Shown here in pieces: positions 55,527-63,510 of a stretch of DNA of 64,000 bases. The stretch is taken from positions 280,994 to 344,993 of the forward strand of contig CAVPTA010000006.1 in the NCBI GenBank assembly GCA_963708645.1. The letters are read 5' to 3'. This DNA comes from RYN-133 sp963708645. Its GTDB lineage: Bacteria > Actinomycetota > Actinomycetes > Mycobacteriales > Jatrophihabitantaceae. Position numbers and translations under genes: made by a program. A model generated the notes under the pieces. The model was not told where the DNA came from. It worked only from the letters and a program-made list of their open reading frames with translations, and did no database searches. Positions within the stretch are counted from its first letter, which is position 1. Each line of letters begins with the position of its first letter.

Positions 55527-56735
55527 ATGCGCATCCTCATTCTCGGCGCCGGTGGCGTCGGTTCGGCCGCCGCGCTCATCGCGGCCCGCCGCAGTTTCCC
55601 CTCTCACGTCGTACTCGCCGACTACGACAAGACGCGTGCGGAGGCAGCTGCAGTCGCCACCAAGGACGACCGCTTCGTCGCCGCCCAGGTCGACGCGTCC
55701 GACCAGGAGGCGATCGAGCGCCTGATGGACGCCGAGAACATCGAGGTCGTGCTCGGGGCCACGGATCCGCGCTTCACGATGCCGATCTTCCGGGCCGCGC
55801 TGGCCCGGCGCATCCACTACGTCGACATGGCGATGTCGCTGTCGCAGCCGCACCCCGACCGGCCCTACGAGCAGACCGGCGTCATGCTCGGCGACGAGCA
55901 GTTCGAGCTGGCCGACGAGTGGCGTGACACCGGCAGGATCGCGCTGGTCGGGATGGGAGTCGAGCCCGGGCTCGCCGATGTGTTCGCGCGCTACGCGGCC
56001 GATCATCTGTTCAGCGAGATCGACGAGGCCGGTGTGCGCGACGGCGCGAACCTCGAAGTGAGCGGTTACGACTTCGCGCCGTCCTTCTCGATCTGGACCA
56101 CGATCGAGGAGTGCCTGAACCCGCCGGTCATCTTCGAGAAGGACCGCGGCTGGTTCACCACCGAGCCCTTCAGCGAACCCGAGGTCTTCGACTTCCCCGA
56201 GGGCATCGGACCGGTCGAGTGCGTGAACGTCGAGCACGAAGAGGTCATGCTGATCCCGCGCTGGGTCGAGGCGAAGCGCGTGACGTTCAAGTACGGGCTG
56301 GGCGATGAGTTCATCGACGTGCTGAAGACGCTGCACAAGCTCGGCCTCGACAAGACCGACAAGGTGAAGGTCGGCTCTGCCGAGGTCAGCCCGCGCGATG
56401 TCGTTGCCGCGTGCCTGCCTGACCCGGCACAGCTCGGTGATCGCATGACCGGCAAGACGTGTGCGGGGCTGTGGGTGCGGGGCACGGGCAAGGACGGCCG
56501 GCCGCGGTCGACCTACCTCTATCACGTCGTCGACAACGAGTGGTCGATGCGCGAGTACGGCGCGCAGGCCGTCGTGTGGCAGACCGCGGTCAACCCGATC
56601 GTCGCCCTCGAACTGATCGCGAACGGCGTATGGAAGGGTTCCGGCGTGCTCGGCCCGGAGGCCTTCGACGCCGTGCCGTTCCTCGACCTGCTCAAGAACG
56701 GTTACGAGTCGCCGTGGGGCCAGCGCGAGCAATGA
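55527..56735 (+). CDS. Saccharopine dehydrogenase family protein
   Basis: A 402-aa NAD(P)-binding oxidoreductase. The Rossmann motif is MRILILGAGGVGSAAALIAA; the second domain has GVEPGLADVFARYAADHLFS and SFSIWTTIEECLNPPVIFEK, as in saccharopine and carboxy(nor)spermidine dehydrogenases. Its place between Pot/amine-oxidase genes and agmatinase suggests a role in forming or splitting an N-carboxyalkyl polyamine. This is inferred; lysine catabolism is the alternative. Confidence 0.85.
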   Translation: MRILILGAGGVGSAAALIAARRSFPSHVVLADYDKTRAEAAAVATKDDRFVAAQVDASDQEAIERLMDAENIEVVLGATDPRFTMPIFRAALARRIHYVDMAMSLSQPHPDRPYEQTGVMLGDEQFELADEWRDTGRIALVGMGVEPGLADVFARYAADHLFSEIDEAGVRDGANLEVSGYDFAPSFSIWTTIEECLNPPVIFEKDRGWFTTEPFSEPEVFDFPEGIGPVECVNVEHEEVMLIPRWVEAKRVTFKYGLGDEFIDVLKTLHKLGLDKTDKVKVGSAEVSPRDVVAACLPDPAQLGDRMTGKTCAGLWVRGTGKDGRPRSTYLYHVVDNEWSMREYGAQAVVWQTAVNPIVALELIANGVWKGSGVLGPEAFDAVPFLDLLKNGYESPWGQREQ

Positions 56736-56740
56736 GCAGA

Positions 56741-56746
56741 TAGGTT
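56741..56746 (+). promoter_or_regulatory. Leaderless -10 box before agmatinase
   Basis: TAGGTT is followed by 7 nt and the ATG at 56754. It would let agmatinase be transcribed on its own although it lies only 18 nt after the preceding stop. Confidence 0.4.
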
Positions 56747-56753
56747 CGCCGGC

Positions 56754-57764
56754 ATGGCACGGTACGGCGCGCAATTCGGTCCGGACATCACGTTCCTCGG
56801 GGTCGAACGCTGCGACTGGGGTGAGCCCGCGACCTTCGACGGTGCGGACGTCGTCATCCTCGGTGCGCCGTTCGACGGTGGCACCTCGCATCGCGCGGGC
56901 ACCCGCTTCGGTCCGCAGTACATCCGCCAGACCTGCTACCTGCCGCACAACGGGTCGCGTCCATCGCTGGCGATGCGTGTGGACGGCTTGCAGGATCTGA
57001 AGGTCTTCGACGCAGGCGACGTCGAGATGTACTCCGGCGATGCCGAGCGGTCGGTGCGCGACCTCCAGGAAGCGGTCTACGCCGTCGCGCGCACCGGCGC
57101 CTTACCGCTCGTGCTCGGCGGCGACCACACGATCGCGTGGCCCGACGCGGCGGGCGTCGCGCAACATGTCGGCCAGGGCAAGATCTCGATGATCCACTTC
57201 GACGCGCACGCCGACACGGGGAACATCGAGTTCGGATCGCTCATCGGCCACGGCCAGCCGATGCGCCGCCTGATCGAGTCCGGTGCACTGCGCGGCGACA
57301 GGTTCCTTCAGATCGGATTGCGTGGCTACTGGCCGCCGCCCGAGACCCTCGACTGGATGGCGCAGCAACGCATGCGCTCGTACGAAATGAGCGAGATCGT
57401 GTCGCGCGGACTGGACGAATGCCTGACCGAGTCGTTCGGCATCGCGATGGACGAGTGCGACGGTGTGTTCTTGTCCGTCGACATCGACGTGTGCGACCCG
57501 GGCCACGCGCCGGGGACGGGCACGCCGGAGCCGGGTGGGCTGACCTCGCGACAGCTGCTCGACTCGGTGCGCCGCATCGCCTACGAGCTGCCGGTGCTCG
57601 GGATGGACGTCGTCGAGGTGTCACCGCCCTACGACCACGCCGAGATCACCTCGTTCCTCGCGAACCGGGTCGTGCTCGAGGCGCTGACCGGGATCGCCCG
57701 GCGCCGCCGCGACGCGCGCGACGGCACGACCTGGGACCCGCGCACCCCCCTCCTCGAGCGTTGA
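56754..57764 (+). CDS. speB: Agmatinase / ureohydrolase family
   Basis: A 336-aa manganese enzyme that splits agmatine to putrescine and urea. The metal motifs are all present: VLGGDHTIAWPDA, IHFDAHADTGN and LSVDIDVCDPGHAPGTGTPE. The N-terminal half has VVILGAPFDGGTSHRAGTRF. Guanidinobutyrase or other guanidine hydrolases of the same fold are possible. As part of the polyamine cluster it would feed putrescine to the aminotransferase or oxidase. A palindromic repeat follows 7 nt after its stop. Confidence 0.88.
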   Translation: MARYGAQFGPDITFLGVERCDWGEPATFDGADVVILGAPFDGGTSHRAGTRFGPQYIRQTCYLPHNGSRPSLAMRVDGLQDLKVFDAGDVEMYSGDAERSVRDLQEAVYAVARTGALPLVLGGDHTIAWPDAAGVAQHVGQGKISMIHFDAHADTGNIEFGSLIGHGQPMRRLIESGALRGDRFLQIGLRGYWPPPETLDWMAQQRMRSYEMSEIVSRGLDECLTESFGIAMDECDGVFLSVDIDVCDPGHAPGTGTPEPGGLTSRQLLDSVRRIAYELPVLGMDVVEVSPPYDHAEITSFLANRVVLEALTGIARRRRDARDGTTWDPRTPLLER

Positions 57765-57771
57765 CCTCCCC

Positions 57772-57840
57772 GCGAGTGGTCACTTACCCGCCGAGTGGTC
57801 ACTTATTAGTGACCACTCGCGCCATAAGTGACCACTCGGC
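57772..57840. repeat. Nested AGTGGTCA palindrome, copy C
   Basis: Two direct units, GCGAGTGGTCACTTA (57772-57786) and CCGAGTGGTCACTTA (57791-57805), are followed by their inverted partners AGTGACCACTCGC (57808-57820) and TAAGTGACCACTCGG (57825-57839). Unit spacing of about 20 bp and total length match copies A and B. It lies just after the agmatinase stop and might act as its terminator. Confidence 0.85.
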
Positions 57841-57948
57841 GAGGGTGGTTGGGGTGCTGAGAGAGACGCACAGAGCGCACACAGCGAGCGATCAGCGTTC
57901 GTACAGCGTCGCTAGGGATCGTGAAGTCACACCACAAGGAGGCTCACG

Positions 57949-58470
57949 ATGACCACCCCGGCCGGCCCGTTCGGCACCCGCAACCCGTTCACGTCCATCC
58001 CGCCCCGCTTCGACGCGGCGTACACCGCCTGGAACACCGTGGCGAGCTACGACGACTACGCGCTGGCCCAGCGCGCTGTCGACCAGCTCTCCGACGACGG
58101 GTTCCCCGTCGAGCACCTCGACATCGTCGGGTCCGACCTGCGCCTGGTCGAGCGCGTCACCGGGCGGCTCACCAAGGGTCGTGCAGCCGCCGCCGGCGCC
58201 GCGAGCGGCGCCTGGTTCGGCGTCATGATCGGACTGCTGCTCGGCATCTTCACCGCCGGCCCATGGTTCGGTCTGCTCCTCGTCGGCGCGATGATCGGCG
58301 CCGCCTGGGGCGCGCTGTTCGGTTACATCGGTCATGCCGCCACCCGCGGCGCACGCGACTTCGCCTCCGCGCGCACGCTGGTCGCCCTGCGCTACGACCT
58401 CGTCGCCCGCAACGGCTACGCGGACGCAGCTCGCAGCGGCCTCGAGACCGCAGGCCTCGTCGCGGCCTGA
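57949..58470 (+). CDS. General stress protein 17M-like membrane protein
   Basis: A 173-aa protein. The N-terminal domain (VASYDDYALAQRAVDQLSDD with PVEHLDIVGSDLRLVE) is the YflT/general stress protein 17M fold, followed by two Gly-rich helices (GLLLGIFTAGPWFGLLLVGA). AAGGAGG 7 nt before ATG 57949 is a strong ribosome site. The 108 nt between copy C of the repeat and this gene hold no clear sigma-A promoter; TAGGGAT at about 57913 is a possible -10. Confidence 0.8.
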   Translation: MTTPAGPFGTRNPFTSIPPRFDAAYTAWNTVASYDDYALAQRAVDQLSDDGFPVEHLDIVGSDLRLVERVTGRLTKGRAAAAGAASGAWFGVMIGLLLGIFTAGPWFGLLLVGAMIGAAWGALFGYIGHAATRGARDFASARTLVALRYDLVARNGYADAARSGLETAGLVAA

Positions 58471-58504
58471 CTGAGGGGGATTTCCCCTGACCGGCCTGCA
58501 CAAC

Positions 58505-58524
58505 CTACGCTGACGTAACCGTAG
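58505..58524. promoter_or_regulatory. Inverted repeat upstream of the desaturase
   Basis: CTACG (58505-58509) and CGTAG (58520-58524) flank CTGACGTAAC. It lies 23 nt before the desaturase start and could be an operator for a fatty-acid regulator. A GGGG/CCCC hairpin just upstream (around 58474-58487) may end the preceding transcript. Confidence 0.3.
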
Positions 58525-58546
58525 CTTCCCGACGAACGGAGATCTC

Positions 58547-59482
58547 GTGCTCGATGCGCCGGACACCGCCCTCGGCACCGAACAGCGACTGCTCCACGAG
58601 CTCGAACCGGTCGTTGCTGCCAATCTCGACCGCCACCTGGGCCTCGCCAAGGAATGGCACCCGCACGACTACGTGCCGTGGAGCCGCGGACGCGACTTCG
58701 CGTTCCTCGGCGGCGAGGACTGGCGCCCGGAGGATTCGCCGCTCGACCCGGTCGCGAAGACGGCGATGACGGTCAACCTCCTGACCGAGGACAACCTGCC
58801 CTCCTACCACCGCGAGATCGCGACCCGTTTCGGCCGCGACGGCGCATGGGGTCAGTGGGTCGGACGGTGGACGGCCGAAGAGGGCCGCCACGGCATTGCG
58901 CTGCGCGACTACCTCGTCGTCACTCGCGGCGTCGACCCGGTCGAGCTCGAGCGGTTGCGCATGGCGCACATGAGCGCCGGCTACGACTCGGGCGACAAGA
59001 CCGCGCTGCAGGCTGTCGCGTACGTGTCGTTCCAGGAACTCGCGACGCGCGTGTCGCACCGCAACACCGGGGCGGCGACCGGTTGCCCGCTCGCCGAGCA
59101 GTTGCTGGCGCGTATCTCGACCGACGAGAACCTGCACATGGTCTTCTACCGCAACATCGTCGCCGCGGCCCTCGACCGTGCGCCGGATGCGACGATGTGC
59201 GCGATCCGTGACGAGGTCGTCGGCTTCCAGATGCCCGGCGCGGGCATGCCCGGATTCGCGCGCAACTCGGTGACGATCGCCAAGGCTGGAATCTACGACC
59301 TGCGCCTGCACCACGACGAGGTGATCTCGCCCGTCCTGCGGTTCTGGAAGGTGTTCACCCGCGACGACCTCGGCCCCGAAGGCGAGAAGGCACGCGAGGA
59401 ACTCGCCACGTTCATGACCGAACTGGACGCCCAGGCGACGCGCTTCGTCGAGAAGCGCGACCGCAGACGCGCCGCCGTTTGA
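58547..59482 (+). CDS. Acyl-ACP desaturase
   Basis: A 311-aa soluble di-iron desaturase that puts a double bond into acyl-ACP chains. Iron-binding motifs are TAEEGRHGIALRDYL (EExxH type) and STDENLHMVFYRN (ExxH). The segment NLLTEDNLPSYHREIATRFG carries another Glu ligand. Similar to mycobacterial DesA1/DesA2. GTG 58547 follows CGGAG. It is monocistronic and convergent with a small membrane protein. Confidence 0.93.
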   Translation: MLDAPDTALGTEQRLLHELEPVVAANLDRHLGLAKEWHPHDYVPWSRGRDFAFLGGEDWRPEDSPLDPVAKTAMTVNLLTEDNLPSYHREIATRFGRDGAWGQWVGRWTAEEGRHGIALRDYLVVTRGVDPVELERLRMAHMSAGYDSGDKTALQAVAYVSFQELATRVSHRNTGAATGCPLAEQLLARISTDENLHMVFYRNIVAAALDRAPDATMCAIRDEVVGFQMPGAGMPGFARNSVTIAKAGIYDLRLHHDEVISPVLRFWKVFTRDDLGPEGEKAREELATFMTELDAQATRFVEKRDRRRAAV

Positions 59483-59498
59483 CCGACCGCGGTCTGAG

Positions 59499-59777
59499 CT
59501 ACTTGCGCCAGGCGTTCTTGCGCCGTTGGACGTCCCAGATCAGGGTGACGATCAGGCCCAGCGCGAAGGCCAGCAGCCAGAACGAGCCCGAGTGGTTGTA
59601 GTGCGTCGCGGTCAGCATGACGACGAGCAGGATGGCGATGAACCATCCGGTGATGCGGGCCGCGCGTCCCCACTCGCCGTGCCAGCCCCAGTCCTCGGGA
59701 TGCTCCTCGGGATGGTGCGAGGCGTAGTCCGGCGGTGAGCCCAGATCGGGCTGCTCGCTGTGCGGGTTCAGTGCCAC
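59499..59777 (-). CDS. Small membrane protein, DUF2631-like
   Basis: A 92-aa protein with a polar N-terminus containing DWGWHGEWGRAARITGW and two helices (FIAILLVVMLTATHY, FWLLAFALGLIVTLIWDV). The WGWHG motif is shared by an actinobacterial family, DUF2631. Function unknown. It ends 17 nt from the convergent desaturase stop. Confidence 0.65.
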   Translation of the reverse strand: MALNPHSEQPDLGSPPDYASHHPEEHPEDWGWHGEWGRAARITGWFIAILLVVMLTATHYNHSGSFWLLAFALGLIVTLIWDVQRRKNAWRK

Positions 59778-59808
59778 GGCCTCATTCTGGCACCTCGGTC
59801 ACGCTCGA

Positions 59809-59814
59809 TACCGT
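59809..59814 (+). promoter_or_regulatory. Leaderless -10 box of the metallo-beta-lactamase/Rieske gene
   Basis: TACCGT is followed by TGAGGT and GTG 59821. The 6-nt spacing matches the other leaderless starts in the window. Confidence 0.4.
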
Positions 59815-59820
59815 TGAGGT

Positions 59821-61470
59821 GTGCGAATCACAGGTCTCGGTCATGCCAGCGTCCTTCTCGAGACCGCACACGGTTCGATCCTCACCGACCCGTGGGTGAA
59901 CCCGGCCTATTTCGGGTCGTGGTTCCCGTTCCCCGACAACTCGCACGGTCAACCGGGCATCGACTGGGAGCGCTTCGGCAGCGCCGACTACCTGTTCGTC
60001 TCGCACCTGCACCGCGACCACTTCGACGCCGAACAGTTGAAGAAGTACGTGTCGAAGAAGGCGACCGTCCTGCTGCCCGAGTACCCGACGACCGAACTCG
60101 AGGACGTGCTGCGTGACTGCGGATTCACCTCGTTCGTGAAACCGGCCTCCGGCGAGGTCATCGACCTCGACGGCCTGCAGGTCATGATCCAGGCACTCGT
60201 GTCGCCGACCGACGGTCCGATCGGTGACTCGTCGCTGTGGGTCAACGACGGCGAGCAGATCGTCCTGAACCAGAACGACGCGCGGCCCTCGGAACTCGAC
60301 GCGTTCAAAGCGCTCGGGCCCGTCGACGGCTACCTCGTGCAGTTCTCCGGAGCGATCTGGTTCCCGATGGTCTACGAGTTGCCGGCGCGGGCGAAGCAGG
60401 CGCTCGGTTCGACCAAACGTGCCCGCCAGTTCGACCGCACACTGCGCTACATAACCGAACTCGATGCGAAGTTCGTGTTCCCCACGGCCGGCCCGCCGTG
60501 CTTCCTCGATGAGGAGCTGTGGGGGTTCAACGACATCTTCGGCGACGAGTCGAACATCTTCCCCGACCAGACGGTGTACCTCGACTGGTTGCAGACGCAG
60601 GGCCATGACGAGGGACGGCTGCTGCTGCCCGGCACGGTCGCCGACCTGGCCGACCCTGACTGCCCGGTCACGCATCCCTACGACCCGGCCGAGGTGTACG
60701 CCGACAAGCCGGCCTACCTGCGGGCGATGCAGGCACGCCGCATGCCCGAGGTGGAGGCGGCGAAGGCGACCTGGGCGCACCCCGAGATCGACATCATCGC
60801 CGAGCTGCGCGAGTGGTTCACGCCCCTGCTCGAGGAAGCCGACCACATCGCCGGCGGCATCGACGGGGGAGTGCGCTTCACCTGCGAGGACTCGGGATAT
60901 GACGGGGCACGCGGTGACGTCGATCTGCTGCTCGACTTCGTCAAGCGTGAGGTGCGCGAGTACGACGGCTCGAAGGTGCGCTATCGCTTCCGCACCCGCC
61001 GCGCATACGTCGAGCAGCTCATCCACGAACACGAGATCGACTGGGTCAACTCGCTGTTCTTGTCGTGCCGGTTCTCGGCGCAGCGGATCGGGCCGTACAA
61101 CGAGTTCATCTACGTGTTCTTCAAATGCCTGTCCGAGGAGCGCCTCAACTACGCCGAGGGCTGGTTCGCCGAGCAGAACGAACTCGAGGCCGCCGAGACG
61201 ATCAGCCTGGACGGGTGGGAGTTGCAGAAGCGCTGCCCGCACCTGAAGGCCGACCTGTCGCGGTTCGCGTCCATCGACGGCGAGACGTTGACCTGCCAGA
61301 TGCACGGCTGGAAGTGGAGCCTCGCGAACGGCAAGTGTCTGACCTCGGTCGGCCACGACATCCGCGCCGCGCGTGCCGGCGAGCCGGTGCCCGGTGAGCC
61401 GATGCCCGCCGGTCGTGCACGACGACCGTCACGACCACCACGACGACGAGGACGGCTGAGCGCCGCGTAG
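59821..61470 (+). CDS. Metallo-beta-lactamase fold protein with C-terminal Rieske domain
   Basis: About 546-549 aa. Residues 1-240 are a UlaG-like metallo-hydrolase: ITGLGHASVLLETAHGSILT, the metal motif SHLHRDHFD and the Asp motif IVLNQNDARPSEL. A middle region of about 230 residues is unassigned. Residues 480-525 are a Rieske 2Fe-2S site, KRCPHLKADLS and LTCQMHGWKWSLANGKC (Cys-x-His, Cys-x-x-His). The pairing is as in CMP-Neu5Ac hydroxylase but in the reverse order. As written the frame stops inside the tRNA at 61470; removing c61410 gives a His/Asp-rich tail, VVHDDRHDHHDDEDG, ending 61459. Confidence 0.82.
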   Translation: MRITGLGHASVLLETAHGSILTDPWVNPAYFGSWFPFPDNSHGQPGIDWERFGSADYLFVSHLHRDHFDAEQLKKYVSKKATVLLPEYPTTELEDVLRDCGFTSFVKPASGEVIDLDGLQVMIQALVSPTDGPIGDSSLWVNDGEQIVLNQNDARPSELDAFKALGPVDGYLVQFSGAIWFPMVYELPARAKQALGSTKRARQFDRTLRYITELDAKFVFPTAGPPCFLDEELWGFNDIFGDESNIFPDQTVYLDWLQTQGHDEGRLLLPGTVADLADPDCPVTHPYDPAEVYADKPAYLRAMQARRMPEVEAAKATWAHPEIDIIAELREWFTPLLEEADHIAGGIDGGVRFTCEDSGYDGARGDVDLLLDFVKREVREYDGSKVRYRFRTRRAYVEQLIHEHEIDWVNSLFLSCRFSAQRIGPYNEFIYVFFKCLSEERLNYAEGWFAEQNELEAAETISLDGWELQKRCPHLKADLSRFASIDGETLTCQMHGWKWSLANGKCLTSVGHDIRAARAGEPVPGEPMPAGRARRPSRPPRRRGRLSAA

Positions 61471-61540
61471 GGCCGGCGGGACTCGAACCCGCACTGGCAC
61501 GGACCTAAACCGTGTGCCTCTGCCATTGGGCTACGGCCCC
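61468..61540 (-). tRNA. tRNA-Leu (anticodon UAG), short variable loop
   Basis: A complete 73-nt cloverleaf. Acceptor GGGGCCG/CGGCCCT with discriminator A, D-stem GCC/GGC with GG in the loop, anticodon stem CACGG/CCGTG around TTTAGGT, a 5-nt variable loop (CCAGT) and T-arm GCGGG-TTCGAGT-CCCGC. Anticodon by position is UAG, so leucine (CUA). Leucine tRNAs usually have a long variable arm; this one does not, so identity should be checked. No CCA is encoded. Confidence 0.85.
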
Positions 61541-61888
61541 AGAGCTAGTCAGCTTACGGGACCGCGACGCGCACTGAACGCACTGCGTCGCCTCGGGCCG
61601 CGCAGCCAGGCGTGCCGGCGGGATGGGACGTCCGCAGCTCACGCACGTGCCGTACGTGCCCTGGTCGACGCGGCCGAGCGCGGCGTCGATCGCGGCGAGC
61701 TGATCGCGCGCCTGGGCGAGCAGGGCCATCGCCTGGGCGCGTTCGAAGCCGATGGTCGCCCCCTCCGGGTCGTGCTCGTCGTCGCCGGTCGTCGAAGAAG
61801 CGGAGTCGACGATCGCGTCCACGTCACGGCCCAGCGCGGCTATCCGTGCGAGGGTGTCCTCCCGCTCGGATTCGAGGCGTTCGCGCAC
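61505..61888 (-). CDS. DksA/TraR family zinc-finger protein
   Basis: A protein of about 113-127 aa with an N-terminal coiled coil (RERLESEREDTLARIAALGR) and a C4 zinc finger, CVSCGRPIPPARLAARPEAT followed by QCVQC. The family binds RNA polymerase through its secondary channel. As written the frame runs 36 nt into the tRNA and stops at 61505, giving a tail that is plainly tRNA sequence. Removing the extra t in AGCTTA (61554) gives an end RSRS with TGA at 61549-61551, 8 nt before the tRNA. GTG at 61888 is the likely start. Confidence 0.82.
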   Translation of the reverse strand: MRERLESEREDTLARIAALGRDVDAIVDSASSTTGDDEHDPEGATIGFERAQAMALLAQARDQLAAIDAALGRVDQGTYGTCVSCGRPIPPARLAARPEATQCVQCASRSRKLTSSGAVAQWQRHTV

Positions 61889-61889
61889 C

Positions 61890-62357
61890 TCAGTCGAGAC
61901 CGAGGTCTCTGCGCAGCTTGGCGACGTGACCGGTCGCTCTGACGTTGTACTGCGCCTGCTCGATCTTGCCCTTCTCGTCGACCACGAACGTCGAGCGGAT
62001 CACGCCGGTCACGGTCTTGCCGTACATCGTCTTCTCGCCGAACGCGCCGTAGGCCTGCAGCGTCGTCCGGTCGGGGTCGGACAGCAGCGGGAAGGTCACC
62101 GAATCGCGGTCACGGAACTTCGCGAGCTTTTCCGGCTTGTCCGGCGAGATCCCGAGCACGGCGTAGCCCGCCGCGGCGAGCGAGTCGAGGCTGTCGCGGA
62201 AGTCGCATGCCTGCTTCGTGCATCCCGGCGTCATCGCGGCGGGGTAGAAGTACACGATCACCTTGCGCTTGCGGAAGTCCTTGAGCCTGACCGCATTGCC
62301 GTCGGCGTCGGTCAGGGAGAAGTCCGGTGCCGGGTCGCCGGGCTCGAGTCGCGTCAC
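61890..62357 (-). CDS. bcp: Thiol peroxidase Bcp (peroxiredoxin)
   Basis: A 155-aa peroxiredoxin that reduces peroxides. FSLTDADGNAVRLKDFRKRK leads into the active site VYFYPAAMTPGCTKQACDFR, with the peroxidatic Cys and a resolving Cys five residues on, as in Bcp. VIRSTFVVDEKGKIEQA completes the fold. Its stop is 1 nt before the dksA-type gene, so they form an operon. The upstream region is shared with the divergent DUF3618 gene. Confidence 0.95.
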   Translation of the reverse strand: MTRLEPGDPAPDFSLTDADGNAVRLKDFRKRKVIVYFYPAAMTPGCTKQACDFRDSLDSLAAAGYAVLGISPDKPEKLAKFRDRDSVTFPLLSDPDRTTLQAYGAFGEKTMYGKTVTGVIRSTFVVDEKGKIEQAQYNVRATGHVAKLRRDLGLD

Positions 62358-62423
62358 GCTGCGAACGTTACTGGCCCGGGCACTAAGGTGGGGAGCCGAC
62401 CAGAACCGGGGAGAGGACCTGAC

Positions 62424-62657
62424 GTGGCCGAGCGTTCAGCGGACGAGATCCAGCGCGAGATCGAGCAGGCGCGCGTGAAGCTCGCCGGCGCGGTCGACCA
62501 ACTCGCGTACCGGGCCAGCCCGAAGCGGGTTGTCGAGAACATGAAGGTGACCCTCAAGCAACGCGCCCAGTCACCGCAGGGACGAGCCGTCATCGGCGTA
62601 GCCGGCGGCCTGGTCGTCGTCCTGATCGTGCGGCGCATCCGGAAGGGCAGGCGCTGA
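62424..62657 (+). CDS. DUF3618 family small membrane protein
   Basis: A 77-aa protein: ADEIQREIEQARVKLAGAVD is the DUF3618 helix, followed by VVENMKVTLKQRAQ and one helix (VIGVAGGLVVVLIV) with a basic tail. GGGGAGAGGAC precedes GTG 62424. It is common in actinobacteria next to bcp. Function unknown. Confidence 0.85.
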   Translation: MAERSADEIQREIEQARVKLAGAVDQLAYRASPKRVVENMKVTLKQRAQSPQGRAVIGVAGGLVVVLIVRRIRKGRR

Positions 62658-63508
62658 GCGCGGCGACCGCGGTCCTGCTGATCTCGTGCCGTGACCAGCC
62701 GGGCCTCGTCCACGCCGTAGCGAAGTTCGTCCTCGATGTCGGCGGCAACATCCTGCACGCCGAGCAACACACCGATCGCGAGGCCGGAGTCTTCTTCCAG
62801 CGGGTCGAGTTCGACATCGACGAGGGACGCGTCGGCCGCGACGATCTCGCCGCCGCGTTCGCCCCGGTCGCCGAGCGGTTCGGCATGGACATCGCAGTGC
62901 GTTTCAGCGACGAGCGGCCGCGCGTGGCGATCCTCGCCTCGAAGCAGCCGCACTGCCTGGCCGACCTGCTCGGCACGCTGGCGAGCCGGCGAGCTGGCCG
63001 CCGAGATCGCCGTCGTGATCAGCAATCACCCCGACCACGCCGCCCTGGCTGAGTTCCGCGGCGTGCCGTACCGGCACCTGCCCGTCGCGCCCGACGCGAA
63101 GGACCTGAGCGAGGGTGCTGCTCGACGAACTTGTCCGCCACGATGTCGATCTCGTCGTGCTCGCGCGCTACATGCAGATCCTCGGCCCGGTCGTTCTCGA
63201 CGCCTACCCGCACCGGATCATCAACATCCACCACTCGTTCCTGCCCGCGTTCGTCGGCGCCCGTCCGTACCACCAGGCCCAACACGCGGCGTGAAGCTCA
63301 TCGGGGCGACCGCCCACTACGCGACGGCCGACCTGGACGAGGGCCCGATCATCGCCCAGGACGTCGAGCCGGTCACCACCGCGACTCGGTCGCAGACATG
63401 GTGCGCAAGGGCCGCGACCTCGAGACGGTCGTGCTGGCCCGAGCCGTCCGGGCCCACGTCGAGCACCGAACCCTGGTGTTCGGGAACAAGACCATCGTCT
63501 TCTCCTGA
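62654..63508 (+). CDS. purU: Formyltetrahydrofolate deformylase (frame interrupted)
   Basis: PurU releases formate from 10-formyl-THF. The N-terminal ACT domain is VLLISCRDQPGLVHAVAKFV; the catalytic formyltransferase domain has VISNHPDHAALAEFRGVPYR, INIHHSFLPAFVGARPYHQA and LIGATAHYATADLDEGPIIA, with NKTIVFS at the end. At least four indels (62987, and near 63107, 63290 and 63385) break it. No ATG/GTG fits; a CTG at 62654 overlaps the DUF3618 stop and may be a misread GTG. Repaired length is about 284 aa. Confidence 0.88.
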
Positions 63509-63510
63509 GC

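Noticed and set aside
55473..56948. Minus-strand open frame of about 491 codons opposite the saccharopine-dehydrogenase-like gene
   Set aside because: Antisense shadow with skewed composition and no domain.
59782..61356. Minus-strand open frame of about 524 codons opposite the metallo-beta-lactamase/Rieske gene
   Set aside because: Antisense shadow; no motifs, and the plus-strand protein has clear catalytic sites.
61505..61540. True overlap of the dksA-type coding end with the tRNA
   Set aside because: The tail is translated tRNA sequence; removing one base in AGCTTA gives a stop before the tRNA.
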